NCBI RefSeq assembly: GCF_014200495.1
Contig: NZ_JACHBY010000004.1
Coordinates: forward strand, 62,001-126,000
From: Mucilaginibacter geliditolerans
GTDB lineage: Bacteria > Bacteroidota > Bacteroidia > Sphingobacteriales > Sphingobacteriaceae
Length of the DNA: 64,000 nt
Direction: 5' to 3'
In this document: piece after piece, positions 16,723-26,559 of the stretch
Position numbering within the stretch: the first letter of the stretch is position 1
Layout of the letters: the number at the start of each line of letters is the position of its first letter
Made by a program: the position numbers and the translations under genes
The notes under the pieces: model-generated
The model's input: only the letters and a program-made list of their open reading frames with translations
The model's database searches: none
Told to the model about the DNA's origin: nothing

Positions 16723-18357
16723 TTATAACCAATGTGTTAAAATTATCTGCACCTTAGTGCCGCCTGAGCTAGATTGTATTTCAAACCCGATCGGCGAATC
16801 CTTATAGATCGCGTTCAACAAAGCTATGCGCTTTTTACTCAGTTGTAAACCCAGGCCGTCGTTTTGTTTGGCAGAATTAAAACCTTTGCCATTATCCACA
16901 ATGCTAAGTTCAATATCGGTATCTTTTTTTACGATACTGATAATAATTTTGCCAGCAACATCCGTATTTGTAAGGCCGTGTTTTACCGCGTTTTCAACAA
17001 AAGGCTGAAGCAGCATCGATGGTATTTGTATGTTTAATGTGTAAAGTTCCGGGTCCAGCACTATTTCATAATGAAACCCAAAACGCATTTGTTCCATTTG
17101 CAGGTAGTCATCCAGCAATGTTTTTTCTTCGCTTAAATTAATAAGATCGCTGTTATTTAGCACATTTCGGGTAAGGCGCGCAAATTTAGTGAGGTAACGG
17201 TTAGCCTGATCGATCTCCATCTTGTTCATCAGGTTTTGGATACCCGATAAGGCGTTGAATAAAAAGTGAGGATTTAATTGCGACCGAACCGCGTCCAACT
17301 GTAGTTGCGCTATATCCTTCTTTTGTTTTTGTTCGGCAAGCTGCGCTTTATTTCGGATCCTGATCACATAAAAAACAACAAATACCAGGCATGCAATAAC
17401 TGCAAGCCCGATAACCACGAACTTAATTACAATTTTTCCCTGGAAAACCGTGTCGGATGGTAGAACCGTGAAATGAAAGGTTGTAGTTTTTTCGGGGAAC
17501 GATTTGATACGGAACCCACCAGGTAGCTTGGGAATTATCTGTAATTCATAATTGCCCGGCTCATTAAAAAAGGATGCATTTACGGTTAAATACGGTAAAG
17601 CAGAATGCATACCCATACCGTAGAAGTAATCGTATAACCAATTGTTTGATACTAAAATGCTTCGTCCGGTCGCTGAGTTTTTTAAATAAACCGCATAAAC
17701 AAACGTTACATCGGTCGGTTTTATAACAATATTCAGCCCCGTAACGGTTAAGGTATCATGGATCTTAAATTTAAAACCATCTTTCAGGTGTTCCATCATA
17801 ACTGCTGCGCCGCCCTTTTTACCGGTTATCCCCCTCGTTACCCATAAAATTGCGGCGGGCTCAATTTCCTTGTTATAAATAGTAGTCGTGCTTACCCTGT
17901 TGCGTTCGGTAATTTTATAGGTTTCAATGCTGAGCTTTTTATTCTCAACATTAAAATCCCCAAGGTTTATTTCAGCAATGTAGTTGTGTTGTCCAATTAA
18001 TGCTGGCTTTCCTTTTAAATTTGGCGTTGCATCTGCAGCGAGCCAGTTTTTGTCATTTTCAATAACGTTGTAACGGTAGTATTTAAGGCTATCTTTCGGC
18101 AGGTATCCAAAAACGGTTATTGTTTTTGTCCCTTTCAAAAACACGTAATTGTTAAAAGGCTGATTAGGCATCATATTATGATACTCTATCCACTTGGTGC
18201 TTTTATCAATACTGATACCAATGCCAAAGGCAGCACTAACTGTTGATGCGGTGTACCTTACTGATTCATCAACCGACGGGCTAACAGGTTTTTTTTGTGC
18301 CTTACCAGCCATGGTGAAAACCATTAAAAGGATTAAAATGCTGATTAACTTTTTCAT
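16723..18357 (-). CDS. LytS-type sensor histidine kinase (His_kinase family)
   Basis: This 544-residue kinase has an N-terminal signal sequence (about 1-20), a large periplasmic sensor region of about 290 residues, and one transmembrane helix near 315-338. A short coiled region precedes the His_kinase domain with phospho-acceptor His364 in QLNPHFLFN. The HATPase domain contains NAVKHGL and DNGKGF, and ends GGTKVQIIL. Pairing of this kinase class with LytTR regulators is well established. The sensor domain is not one I can name. It is the first gene of the pair and abuts the regulator gene with no gap. Confidence 0.9.
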   Translation of the reverse strand: MKKLISILILLMVFTMAGKAQKKPVSPSVDESVRYTASTVSAAFGIGISIDKSTKWIEYHNMMPNQPFNNYVFLKGTKTITVFGYLPKDSLKYYRYNVIENDKNWLAADATPNLKGKPALIGQHNYIAEINLGDFNVENKKLSIETYKITERNRVSTTTIYNKEIEPAAILWVTRGITGKKGGAAVMMEHLKDGFKFKIHDTLTVTGLNIVIKPTDVTFVYAVYLKNSATGRSILVSNNWLYDYFYGMGMHSALPYLTVNASFFNEPGNYELQIIPKLPGGFRIKSFPEKTTTFHFTVLPSDTVFQGKIVIKFVVIGLAVIACLVFVVFYVIRIRNKAQLAEQKQKKDIAQLQLDAVRSQLNPHFLFNALSGIQNLMNKMEIDQANRYLTKFARLTRNVLNNSDLINLSEEKTLLDDYLQMEQMRFGFHYEIVLDPELYTLNIQIPSMLLQPFVENAVKHGLTNTDVAGKIIISIVKKDTDIELSIVDNGKGFNSAKQNDGLGLQLSKKRIALLNAIYKDSPIGFEIQSSSGGTKVQIILTHWL

Positions 18358-18825
18358 TTTGTTAGGTTTAATTTTCCATAAACCTGCAACTAATATATTG
18401 TTTACAAAACCATCAATTGGTATGCTGCATAAACTATCCTGTATTTGGCGGCTTTTAAACAGGATATGTTTTTGGGAAAGGTATTCTTTTGATAGCTGTT
18501 ATTTGTTTCTCAGACCTTTCCTAGCCTGGCGCAAGTGTGCAGCGCGGGGCTGTTGGCATACTTGTACTTTTATTTATGTTAGCGTAGTGTACTATTTGTG
18601 GTTAAGCCGGCATTTACCTGATCTCCAGCACACACACTGGTCCAAGTTTAACGAAGCGAACCTTCAACCTATAGTCTGCCAAGCAACTGCTTGTACACCA
18701 AACGCAAAAAAGCCTCTAAATTCGTTAAAGGCTTTTTTTCTCTAGAATGGGTTTAATAGTTATACAAATCTCATTTTTGTTACATCTGAATTTAAACCAT
18801 AAATCAATGGCATCATGCTCCATTT
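18358..18825. other. Gene-free stretch between kinase and Kelch lipoprotein genes
   Basis: No credible gene was found; a plus-strand frame of 183 codons (18194-18745) overlaps the kinase antisense and is rejected. About 18530-18690 has a mixed composition that looks like a decayed insertion or dispersed repeat, but I found no second copy in the window. A terminator lies at 18707-18737. Confidence 0.4.
18707..18737. terminator. Bidirectional terminator
   Basis: An inverted repeat of AAAGCCT.../...AGGCTTT type is flanked by A and T runs on both sides. It lies about 90 nt past the stop of the Kelch lipoprotein gene on the minus strand. Confidence 0.6.
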
Positions 18826-20619
18826 TTATGGGATAAACTGAAAAAATGATTGAGAGCCCTCACTATAAGGGTAAGTGTTTGACCAACCGCAAATAACATA
18901 ACCTATATTCCCTATACTGGTGTAGGCGGCACCATAAACAATAGGATCTAATATCTTTTCCTTCAGCGTCCATGTGTTAGCTGTTGGGTCATATTCGTAA
19001 ACAAACTGACTAATACCATCGGTATCATTATTATTCCCTCCACCAACATAACCTTTGTTATTTAATCCAAAAGCGAATACACCATTACTTCCCGCAACAA
19101 AAGGCATACTTGCAATCTGTTGCCAGGTTTCAGTAGCAAAATCAAATGACCAAGCTTCTGTTATTGCTGAATATGGCGCTTGAATGTCGCCACCAACTAC
19201 ATAACCCTTATTATTTAACGTGAAGCCAGTTGCCATTTCACGTGGAGTTCCCGGGAATGAATTAAGTTGCTTCCAGCTATTATTCGTAGGATCAAACTTC
19301 CAGACATTATTAACTTTAATAATTCCGGCACTGTTACTTTGTTGCCCACCTACAATATAGCCGTATTGATTAGAATTAAAGAAAGCTCCAAAAAGGGTTT
19401 GCGTACCCGGAAACGAACCAATAGCGGTCCAGATATTGTTGACAGGATCATAAGAATAAAATGCATTTGACGGATAATTGTCAAAAAAACCCATCCCTAT
19501 GTAGGCTTTATTGTTGATTGAAAAAACATTTACGTCAATAGCTGTTTGGGGACAATCCGCAACTCTTGTCCATGTATCTGTCGGCGGATCATATTTCCAC
19601 CAATCTTTTAACATTTGGTTGGTCGCCTTACTTTTACCAAGCCCCGTGTAAATAGCACCATTCAGTACTACAGCTACCGAACTTTCCCTTGCTTCGCCCG
19701 GGAAGTTTTTTTTGGGCTGTAAGTACTTATAAATAACGTAATTATTATACGTTGAAACGATTAAATTGGAGCCTGTTTGAACGGTTAAAGCACCGGATTC
19801 AGATATTGTAGCATTATTGCAATCCACTACAAGTTTACTGGTGGTTGCTGAAACTATGTTTAGTTTGCTTGTTCCAATAGTAACTATATTTTTAAAAAGG
19901 GTGGGATTAAAAAACTGGCCATTTATCGTAAGCGTATTTCCAACTATCAAACTAGCATCACCTCCGGCAGTAATTACAGGATTAGTTAATGATAGGCTTA
20001 TTGCGTTACTCTCTTGCCCGAGTATGGAGACAGATAGTGAATTATATGCATTTGTTACATCGTTAGGTATATTAAAATAAATATTCGACCCGCTTATTCG
20101 CGTTGGATGAACAATGATATTTGTATCAATGATAATATTAATACCGTTTAGATTATTCACATTAAGCGTATCCATTTTCAGTGCTACTTCATCTCCCCAG
20201 GTATAAGATTTTGTCAGATATGTCAGTTTTGGCTGTTTAGTTCCATCTGACTTAAAAGAAACCTGCTGGCTGTAGTGATAGACATTTGATTTATCAACGT
20301 AAAAAGCCTTCACATAATAGGTGGAATCTTTAGTAAAACCTGAAAGTGCATTTAAATTAAATTGAAGCGTTGAAGAAGCATTCGTGTAAACATAAATGTT
20401 CGCGGTACTTACAATCGGATCCGGCTTTCCTGACCAGAGAAAGCCTGTTTGCTTTACGTTATCTAATGATAAATTATTTATCTGACCCGAAAGCGTAACT
20501 AATTGCGCTTGTTGACTAACATTTAAGATAATAGATGATGATTGGTCTTCTTTTTGATTTTTTTTGCATGAATACACTATTGCAATAAGAATCAAAAAGA
20601 ACAAATAAAATTTATTCAT
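18826..20619 (-). CDS. Exported lipoprotein with IPT/TIG and Kelch repeats
   Basis: The 597-residue protein starts with a lipoprotein signal (AIVYSCKK, Cys near 18). A fibronectin-like region (about 30-125) and two IPT/TIG-like domains (about 130-295) follow. The rest (about 300-597) is a Kelch beta-propeller of six or so blades, each with patterns like WKYDPPTDTWTRVADCP, AYIGMGF and GYVVGG. Kelch lipoproteins of this kind are surface or periplasmic binding proteins in Bacteroidota; the ligand is unknown. It stands alone. A 14-bp perfect palindrome lies about 115-130 nt upstream of the start. Confidence 0.85.
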   Translation of the reverse strand: MNKFYLFFLILIAIVYSCKKNQKEDQSSSIILNVSQQAQLVTLSGQINNLSLDNVKQTGFLWSGKPDPIVSTANIYVYTNASSTLQFNLNALSGFTKDSTYYVKAFYVDKSNVYHYSQQVSFKSDGTKQPKLTYLTKSYTWGDEVALKMDTLNVNNLNGINIIIDTNIIVHPTRISGSNIYFNIPNDVTNAYNSLSVSILGQESNAISLSLTNPVITAGGDASLIVGNTLTINGQFFNPTLFKNIVTIGTSKLNIVSATTSKLVVDCNNATISESGALTVQTGSNLIVSTYNNYVIYKYLQPKKNFPGEARESSVAVVLNGAIYTGLGKSKATNQMLKDWWKYDPPTDTWTRVADCPQTAIDVNVFSINNKAYIGMGFFDNYPSNAFYSYDPVNNIWTAIGSFPGTQTLFGAFFNSNQYGYIVGGQQSNSAGIIKVNNVWKFDPTNNSWKQLNSFPGTPREMATGFTLNNKGYVVGGDIQAPYSAITEAWSFDFATETWQQIASMPFVAGSNGVFAFGLNNKGYVGGGNNNDTDGISQFVYEYDPTANTWTLKEKILDPIVYGAAYTSIGNIGYVICGWSNTYPYSEGSQSFFQFIP

Positions 20620-20732
20620 AAGTATGAGGCGTGATAAGGATTAAATAATATAATAACGCTAAACACCCGTCCTCTTAATAACGGCCTGATGACGGATCTA
20701 AGCGTATCAAAAGTACATCATTTCTCAAAATT

Positions 20733-20746
20733 ATAGTTTAAACTAT
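20733..20746. promoter_or_regulatory. 14-bp palindrome upstream of Kelch lipoprotein gene
   Basis: ATAGTTTAAACTAT is a perfect palindrome in the region between the Kelch lipoprotein gene start (20619) and the end of the AraC gene (20793). It could be an operator; no regulator is assigned. Confidence 0.3.
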
Positions 20747-20792
20747 GTATACATTTTGGATTTCCCTAAAACTTGCGGTGTAACGCAAGTGC

Positions 20793-21581
20793 TTAAAGTT
20801 GTGCTTTTTTTTGACTTGCCAGTTCCGTTGGTGCCACCCCGAAACGTTTTTTAAAGGCGTAAGAGAAATGTGGCAACGACTCAAAGCCTAGCTCCAAATA
20901 AATTTTAGCAGGTTTTTGTTTTTTTTTGTCGATAAGAAAGTATGCTTCCTGCAATCTTTTTTGTACTAACCAATGGCTTGGCGTATCATTAAATACCTGT
21001 TTAAAATCTCTTTTAAATGCGGATAAGCTCCGCCCCGTTAAATAAGCAAACCGGTCAATGCTGACATTGAATTGGTAATTGCGGTTCATAAACTCGTCGA
21101 TGTTTATTTTTTCGGGTATACCATAATCAAAAAATAAACCTGCCAGTTCTGGTTGTGCCTGCAGTAAAATGATGAGTAGCTCTTCTCGCTTTACATTTGC
21201 AAAGGCTTCCGTTATTTTTCCATGATCGTAGTAGGGTAGCAACGACTGAATGAAATTTGGTAATAACTTATTTTCAGGCAGGCGTAAAATCGTTTCGCCT
21301 GATTGGAATTTCGGCACCCCTGGTTGATGTTTTTCCTGAAATGTCCTAAGAAAGTGCTCATCAAAAAAGACGAATACTTTTTCCAGTTCACCATTTACTT
21401 TTTCCTTCTTAAATCTTACTAATCGGTTTTTACGGGCAAGCCCGGATTCCCCGGATTTCAGCACATAGTTGTTACTTCCGTCATACAAATGCATTTCGCC
21501 ATTGATAATATAGGTGAAAGTATATTCGGTAACGAATTGTTCGGGTGAGATCACCCCAATATGATAGTCTGATCTGGGCAT
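20793..21581 (-). CDS. AraC family transcriptional regulator
   Basis: The 262-residue protein has an N-terminal cupin-type sensing region (about 10-130: YIINGEMHLYDG) and a C-terminal pair of helix-turn-helix units (about 165-255). These include FAYLTGRSLSAFKRDF and YLELGFESLPHFSYAFKKRFG. AraC proteins of this form bind small organic effectors and act near their own gene. It starts 20 nt after the SDR oxidoreductase gene, so the two are probably cotranscribed and the regulator likely controls the pair. Confidence 0.9.
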   Translation of the reverse strand: MPRSDYHIGVISPEQFVTEYTFTYIINGEMHLYDGSNNYVLKSGESGLARKNRLVRFKKEKVNGELEKVFVFFDEHFLRTFQEKHQPGVPKFQSGETILRLPENKLLPNFIQSLLPYYDHGKITEAFANVKREELLIILLQAQPELAGLFFDYGIPEKINIDEFMNRNYQFNVSIDRFAYLTGRSLSAFKRDFKQVFNDTPSHWLVQKRLQEAYFLIDKKKQKPAKIYLELGFESLPHFSYAFKKRFGVAPTELASQKKAQL

Positions 21582-21601
21582 GTTGGCATTCCAAATTTAC
21601 C

Positions 21602-22507
21602 TTATTTGATGGTTGATAACAAGGCGCGGGTTTCTGCCACCACACGGGCCTGGAACCCTGGATCGCGAACCTGTACTGAACCAAGCATTGGCTGGCCTTT
21701 TTCGTCAAAATATACGCCTGTTTTACCCGACTCATCAATAAGGATCTTTGCGATCACTCTTGCTGATTTTTTGGGGGTGCTGCTGTAGGTAGAGAAAGGG
21801 GGGATGATTGCCATCAGATGACCAAACAAGAAGCGAATAAAAGCATTCGTACTTTCACCGCCAAGATTGGTTCCGCGGGTTATTCCCGGTTCTACGGCAT
21901 TGTACTGCAATCTTACATCTTCGCGGGCAAAGGCCATCGCAGCCGCAAGGATACACTGTTTTGATGTGGCATAGGCATCTATGCCGGGCATTTTAGCGCC
22001 TCCCGCTTTCCATTCGCCACGGGCACTGGCTTCGGCAGATAGATAACGACCGCCTTTCATCCCCATGATTTTTGCAGGTTTGCGTTCAGGGTCTTCAATC
22101 GCGGAAGTGATAAAAACTATGTTTGCTCCGTCGGTAAGATGGGGTGCGAGTGCTTCGGTCATTGCGAATGCACCAAGATGGTTGGTAGCAAACGTCATAT
22201 CCCAGCCCTGGGCACTTTTAGCTGCTTTAGCAGGCATAATTCCTGCGTTGTTCAGCAATCCTGCAATAGGAAGCTCAAGTGCTATAATTTGCTGAGCTGC
22301 GTTTTTTACACTTTTCATATCTGAAATATCGCATATGACCGACAATGCATCTTGTCCTCTGTCTTTTATCTCTTTTTGTAGCCGATCGAGTTTTTCCGGA
22401 TTTCTGCCGACAAGAATTACAGTACCGTACTTTGCAAGCTCAAGGGCTGTGGCATAACCGATGCCCGAAGTTGGCCCGGTAATTATATAAGCTTTATTAT
22501 TTTCCAT
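21602..22507 (-). CDS. Short-chain dehydrogenase/reductase (SDR)
   Basis: The 301-residue protein has the classical SDR layout: cofactor motif TGPTSGIG (residues 10-17), acidic-basic VGRNPEK, NNAG, the catalytic Ser in ITSAI and the YxxxK pair in YATSK. A substrate-binding tail follows that is longer than in classical 250-residue SDRs. Arg after VG suggests NADP(H) preference. The substrate is unknown; long SDRs of this type often act on retinol-like or aromatic alcohols. It is first in a two-gene unit with the AraC regulator. Confidence 0.9.
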   Translation of the reverse strand: MENNKAYIITGPTSGIGYATALELAKYGTVILVGRNPEKLDRLQKEIKDRGQDALSVICDISDMKSVKNAAQQIIALELPIAGLLNNAGIMPAKAAKSAQGWDMTFATNHLGAFAMTEALAPHLTDGANIVFITSAIEDPERKPAKIMGMKGGRYLSAEASARGEWKAGGAKMPGIDAYATSKQCILAAAMAFAREDVRLQYNAVEPGITRGTNLGGESTNAFIRFLFGHLMAIIPPFSTYSSTPKKSARVIAKILIDESGKTGVYFDEKGQPMLGSVQVRDPGFQARVVAETRALLSTIK

Positions 22508-22941
22508 GATATAAAAATTTACAGGACAAAGTTCGATGTAAATCTTCCGGTGAGGTTACCTGAAAAGTCCAGGTTTGGTATCTTGAAAAGTCCAAAATGC
22601 TTTCTTTTTCTCTGTGTAGCCCCAACAGGACTAAACTCCAACTATTTAATGAATGCCATAAGAATTCTATCACAAATTTACTTGGTTGTTTAAGGGTTTG
22701 ATTCCCCTAGAGGCTACGAAGCCTCTTTACGAAAGTAGAGCGGCTTTTTTTTCGATTTATTTGTGCGAGCGTGGGCACTCTTAAATATTTTCGGTTCGGG
22801 GGGGGCGAGTCGGTCCATTTGAGATTTTTATTTCATTGGCCAACGGGGCAGCAGCAGTAAAATTTTAATGACAGACAACCTGATTGCGCAAACTATCGTA
22901 GATTTGATAATAACACCATTAACAAATCAAAACAATCAATC
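22508..22941. other. Gene-free stretch with partial repeat and hairpins
   Basis: No gene is seen. 22618-22640 is a diverged partial match to the repeats at 11004 and 12239 (GGACTAAACTCCAACTA). At 22710-22752 a hairpin (GAGGCT-ACGA-AGCCTC) and a second stem are followed by a run of eight T on the plus strand. This looks like a terminator although no plus-strand gene precedes it. A TAGATTTG box at 22899-22906 may serve the peroxiredoxin gene. Confidence 0.45.
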
Positions 22942-23544
22942 ATGATCAAGAAATATTATTACCTGCCTTTTTTAATTCTTAGCTTTTCGCTCCTAACAAC
23001 CCGTTCCGGCCTTGCCCAATCGAAGATGTTGGGAAAAGGAGATGCAGCGCCTGTATTTACAGCTCAGGCCAGCCTGGCCGGTAGTGAATTTAATTTTTCA
23101 TTAAAAAAATCCCTTGCTAAAGGGCCGGTTGTAGTCTACTTCTATCCTTCTGCCTATACTGGCGGCTGTGATGCGGAAGCTCATGCATTCGCTGAAATGA
23201 AGGATAAATTTACGGCGGCAGGAGCCACTATTATCGGTGTATCAGGAGACGATATTCAGCGACTGAATGCATTTTCTGCTGACCCAAATTACTGTGCGGG
23301 CAAGTTCGCGGTCGCGTCAGACGCTGGAGGCAAAATTGCAGCGACATACGGCTTGATAATAAATCCACCGAAGCTTGGAATGAAAGACGTGCGTGGTATA
23401 GAGCTTAACCATGGTTTCATCCCGCGAACAACTTATGTCATCGGTAAAGACGGTAAAATTATAGCGGTCTTTTCATCAGAAACCGATCACATTTCACCTA
23501 CCGACCATGTTGAAAAATCACTGGCGATTGTAAAAGCGTTGTAA
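22942..23544 (+). CDS. Exported peroxiredoxin (AhpC/TSA, Bcp-like)
   Basis: The 200-residue protein has a signal peptide to about residue 26 (GLAQS). It then shows a thioredoxin fold typical of peroxiredoxins: KGPVVVYFYPSAYTGGCDAEA with peroxidatic Cys76, GVSGDD, and FAVASDAGGKIAATYG. A second Cys (Cys118, in NYCAGKF) may be the resolving residue. The motif has GGC where most relatives have PxC. It reduces peroxides in the periplasm, presumably using an exported thioredoxin-like donor not seen here. The gene stands alone and ends with a hairpin terminator. Confidence 0.88.
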   Translation: MIKKYYYLPFLILSFSLLTTRSGLAQSKMLGKGDAAPVFTAQASLAGSEFNFSLKKSLAKGPVVVYFYPSAYTGGCDAEAHAFAEMKDKFTAAGATIIGVSGDDIQRLNAFSADPNYCAGKFAVASDAGGKIAATYGLIINPPKLGMKDVRGIELNHGFIPRTTYVIGKDGKIIAVFSSETDHISPTDHVEKSLAIVKAL

Positions 23545-23645
23545 TTCATAGGCTTGGCCTCAAAATTCCTAATTTTGCTGTTTGTACCTCAACAAGTTTT
23601 AAGTGTACCTCAAAATTTACTCTTTTACCAACACTTCTAAACAAG

Positions 23646-23676
23646 AAAGCCTCTAACTTTCGTTAAAGGCTTTCTT
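23646..23676 (+). terminator. Terminator after peroxiredoxin gene
   Basis: An AAGCCT.../...AGGCTT inverted repeat is followed by CTTTTTCTC on the plus strand, 100 nt past the peroxiredoxin stop codon. It also lies just beyond the first tRNA gene on the minus strand. Confidence 0.6.
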
Positions 23677-23687
23677 TTTCTCTTGGG

Positions 23688-23760
<73 letters not shown>

Positions 23761-23856
23761 CTATTTTTTTATTTGGTATTACATTACGGGCATAACTCCG
23801 AAACGTTTTATTATTTAACTATTGCAATAGCCTTATCACGCTATTAGAAAACGAAA

Positions 23857-23880
23857 GCCTCAGGTCTTTCGACTCGAGGC
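23857..23880. terminator. Hairpin between the two initiator tRNA genes
   Basis: GCCTC...GAGGC forms a short stem between the two tRNA genes, followed by TTCTTATTT on the plus strand. On the minus strand it lies just after copy 2, so the two tRNAs may be separate transcripts or be cut apart here. Confidence 0.4.
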
Positions 23881-23896
23881 TTCTTATTTACCTGGG

Positions 23897-23969
<73 letters not shown>

Positions 23970-24052
23970 CTATTTTTTATTATTTCGATCCGCTTCATTA
24001 CTGCGAAAAGTGTGCCATTTAAACCAAAAATGCAATTTACATCCTGTTTAAA

Positions 24053-24091
24053 TTGGACTGCAAAGATATAATTCGTTTCTTTGCAGTCCAA
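24053..24091. promoter_or_regulatory. Perfect 13-bp hairpin just upstream of era
   Basis: TTGGACTGCAAAG pairs perfectly with CTTTGCAGTCCAA across a 13-nt AT-rich loop. It ends 22 nt before the era ATG. It is too close to the start to be a terminator of era and lacks a T run; it may be an operator or a 5' mRNA structure. Confidence 0.5.
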
Positions 24092-24113
24092 ATATTATTT
24101 CATTTATTTTTTT

Positions 24114-24989
24114 ATGACCCACAGAGCTGGTTTTGTAAGCATTATTGGAAAGCCCAACGCAGGGAAATCAACCCTGATGAACGCGCTGGTGGGCGAAAAA
24201 ATGTCCATCATCACACCCAAGGCGCAAACAACACGCCACCGTATTTTAGGTATTGTTAATGAGCCCGACTATCAGATCGTATTTTCTGACACGCCCGGCG
24301 TTATCAAACCGCACTATGCTTTGCACGAAAGCATGATGCACCAGGTAGATGGTTCCATCGTTGATGCCGACCTGATATTATTGGTGACCGATATTTACGA
24401 GGAGTACGATGAGGAAGATGTATTGAAAAAACTGGCAGGCACACAGGCACCGGTAGCAGTACTGATCAATAAGGTAGATCAATCCGACGAGGAAACCGTG
24501 AAAGCCAAGGTGGATTTTTGGCAAGAGAAATTGAATCCAAAAGCGATCTTCGCCATATCAGCACTAAAAGATTATAACGTGCTGGCGGTAATGAATTTCG
24601 TAATCGAGCATTTGCCCGAGCACCCCGCATACTATGAAAAAGACGCGCTAACCGATCGTAACGACCGCTTTTTTGCGTCGGAAATGATACGTGCGCAGAT
24701 ATTTAAACAATACAAAAAAGAGATCCCTTACAGCAGCGAAGTAATAGTGACCGCTTTTGTTGAGGGTGAAAAACTGCACCGCATCAGCGCCGAAATCATT
24801 GTAGAACGCGACTCGCAGAAGAACATTTTGATAGGCAAGGATGGCAGCATGCTTAAAATAGTAGGCACCTATGCCCGCAGGGATATGGAAGATTTTTTCC
24901 AGAAGAAGATCTTTTTAGAGATGTTTGTAAAAGTTATTCCCGACTGGCGCAGCAAAAAAAATTACCTGAAAAAATTTGGGTACGAGTAG
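24114..24989 (+). CDS. era: GTPase Era
   Basis: Era binds 16S rRNA and assists maturation of the small ribosomal subunit. The ATG at 24114 (MTHRAGFVSIIGKPN) is chosen; the upstream ATG at 24081 lies in the hairpin and adds an unusual hydrophobic tail. The 291-residue product has G1 GKPNAGKS (residues 12-19), G2 with QTTRH, G3 DTPGV, G4 NKVD and a C-terminal KH domain with ILIGKDGSMLK. Length is normal. It is followed by der 156 nt later, with a large imperfect inverted repeat between them. Confidence 0.97.
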   Translation: MTHRAGFVSIIGKPNAGKSTLMNALVGEKMSIITPKAQTTRHRILGIVNEPDYQIVFSDTPGVIKPHYALHESMMHQVDGSIVDADLILLVTDIYEEYDEEDVLKKLAGTQAPVAVLINKVDQSDEETVKAKVDFWQEKLNPKAIFAISALKDYNVLAVMNFVIEHLPEHPAYYEKDALTDRNDRFFASEMIRAQIFKQYKKEIPYSSEVIVTAFVEGEKLHRISAEIIVERDSQKNILIGKDGSMLKIVGTYARRDMEDFFQKKIFLEMFVKVIPDWRSKKNYLKKFGYE

Positions 24990-24997
24990 CAGACACA

Positions 24998-25136
24998 AGA
25001 ATCAGGAAGCAAGAGTCAAGATTTAACATTAAGACCAAGCAAAGATTCATAATAAATATTTAAATTAGAATTAGGAGAAAATTCAGGATTGCCACTATCG
25101 GCTTTCCCTGATTCTTGACTCTTAATTCTTGATTCT
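24998..25136. repeat. Imperfect inverted repeat between era and der
   Basis: The arms 24998-25021 and 25113-25136 are reverse complements at about 20 of 24 positions (AGAATCAGG...AGTCAAGA against TCTTGACTC...GATTCT). They are built from short repeated words, as is the element at 33099-33211. Confidence 0.6.
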
Positions 25137-25145
25137 AACACAAAC

Positions 25146-26447
25146 ATGAGCAATATAGTAGCCATAGTGGGCAGGCCCAACGTAGGCAAATCAACTTTAT
25201 ATAACCGTTTAACCGAGAGCCGCAAGGCTATCGTCGACGATTTTAGCGGCGTAACCCGCGACAGGCATTATGGCATATCAGAGTGGACCAACCATTCTTT
25301 TACCGTTATTGATACCGGCGGCTACGTAGCCAATTCAGACGATGTATTTGAAGCCGCTATCCGCGAGCAGGTAGTTATCGCCATTGAGGAAGCTACCGTT
25401 ATACTTTTTATGGTTGATGTAACCACAGGCATTACCGATCTGGATGATGAAATTGCTTCGCTATTGCGTAAAGGCAAAAAACCCGTATTTGTGGTAGTTA
25501 ATAAACTGGATAACACCTCGCTTTTAGCCGACTCCATGGTATTTTACAGCTTAGGCCTAGGCGAGCTATACAATATCTCATCCATGACAGGCTCCGGAAC
25601 GGGTGAATTATTGGATGATGTGGTTAAACACTTCGACGATGAACCAACCGAACCAAACACTTTGCCAAAATACGCCATCGTAGGCAGGCCAAATGTGGGT
25701 AAATCATCCATCATCAACTCGCTGATCGGCAAGGAGCGCAACATTGTAACACCAATTGCAGGCACCACGCGCGATTCCATCCACATACATTACAACCAGT
25801 ACGGTCACGATTTTATGCTGATTGACACTGCCGGGATGCGCAAGAAAACCAAGGTCAAGGAGAACATCGAATTTTACTCCGTAATGCGTACCATAAAGGC
25901 GCTGGAGGAAGCCGACGTAGTTATCCTGATGATTGATGCTGTTGAAGGTATCGAATCGCAGGACATTAATATCTTCCACCTTGCCGAAAAGAATAAAAAG
26001 GGCATCGTAATCGTAGTAAACAAATGGGATTTGATCGAAAAGAATAACAAAACCATTAAGGTTTTTGAAGAGATGATCAGGCAAAAGATAGCGCCGTTTA
26101 CCGATGTGCCTATCGTTTTCACTTCCGTAACCGAAAAACAGCGTGTGTTAAAGGTGATTGAAACTGCTAACCAGGTTTATGCCAACCGTGCAAAACGCAT
26201 CCCAACCTCAAAATTAAACGAGGTGATGCTACCTATTATAGAGGCTATACCGCCGCCATCTATCAAAGGCAAATACGTTAAGATAAAATACATCACTCAA
26301 ATTGCAGGCACATCGCCCATGTTCGCATTCTTCTGCAACCTGCCGCAGTATGTTAAAGAACCTTACTACCGTTTTGTAGAAAACAAACTAAGGGAAAACT
26401 TTGATTTCAACGGTGCACCGGTACAGGTTTGGTTTAGGCAAAAGTAA
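25146..26447 (+). CDS. der: GTPase Der (EngA), two G domains
   Basis: Der is an essential GTPase for large-subunit assembly. The 433-residue product has two tandem G domains, each starting GRPNVGKS (near residues 9 and 180), with DTGG and DTAGM in their G3 motifs and NKLD and NKWD in G4. A C-terminal KH-like domain follows (about 350-433). Length and motifs are all standard. It follows era in the same direction; the pairing of two ribosome-assembly GTPases is common in this phylum (known), though the intergenic repeat may separate transcripts. Confidence 0.97.
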   Translation: MSNIVAIVGRPNVGKSTLYNRLTESRKAIVDDFSGVTRDRHYGISEWTNHSFTVIDTGGYVANSDDVFEAAIREQVVIAIEEATVILFMVDVTTGITDLDDEIASLLRKGKKPVFVVVNKLDNTSLLADSMVFYSLGLGELYNISSMTGSGTGELLDDVVKHFDDEPTEPNTLPKYAIVGRPNVGKSSIINSLIGKERNIVTPIAGTTRDSIHIHYNQYGHDFMLIDTAGMRKKTKVKENIEFYSVMRTIKALEEADVVILMIDAVEGIESQDINIFHLAEKNKKGIVIVVNKWDLIEKNNKTIKVFEEMIRQKIAPFTDVPIVFTSVTEKQRVLKVIETANQVYANRAKRIPTSKLNEVMLPIIEAIPPPSIKGKYVKIKYITQIAGTSPMFAFFCNLPQYVKEPYYRFVENKLRENFDFNGAPVQVWFRQK

Positions 26448-26474
26448 TTTTTTGATGTGCAGATATTATCTCCT

Positions 26475-26553
26475 TTTGTCATCCTGAGGTACGAAGGATC
26501 TATCACGCGTTTGCATAGCGCAGAAGATTCTTCACTATCGTTCAGAATGACAA
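26475..26553. repeat. REP-like hairpin repeat
   Basis: TTTGTCATCCTGAGGTACGA on the left is matched by an imperfect complement ending GAATGACAAA on the right. It lies between the convergent der and ctpA genes and belongs to a family seen at 32744, 36936, 38095, 46280, 52771 and 63086. Confidence 0.75.
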
Positions 26554-26559
26554 AGGGGG

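Noticed and set aside
18194-18745. Plus-strand frame of 183 codons
   Set aside because: Its first part is antisense to the histidine kinase and the rest covers a terminator; no signal or family similarity.
8981-22507. Calling the whole accessory stretch a prophage or ICE
   Set aside because: No integrase, recombinase, relaxase or phage structural gene is present, and no repeat pair spans the whole region.
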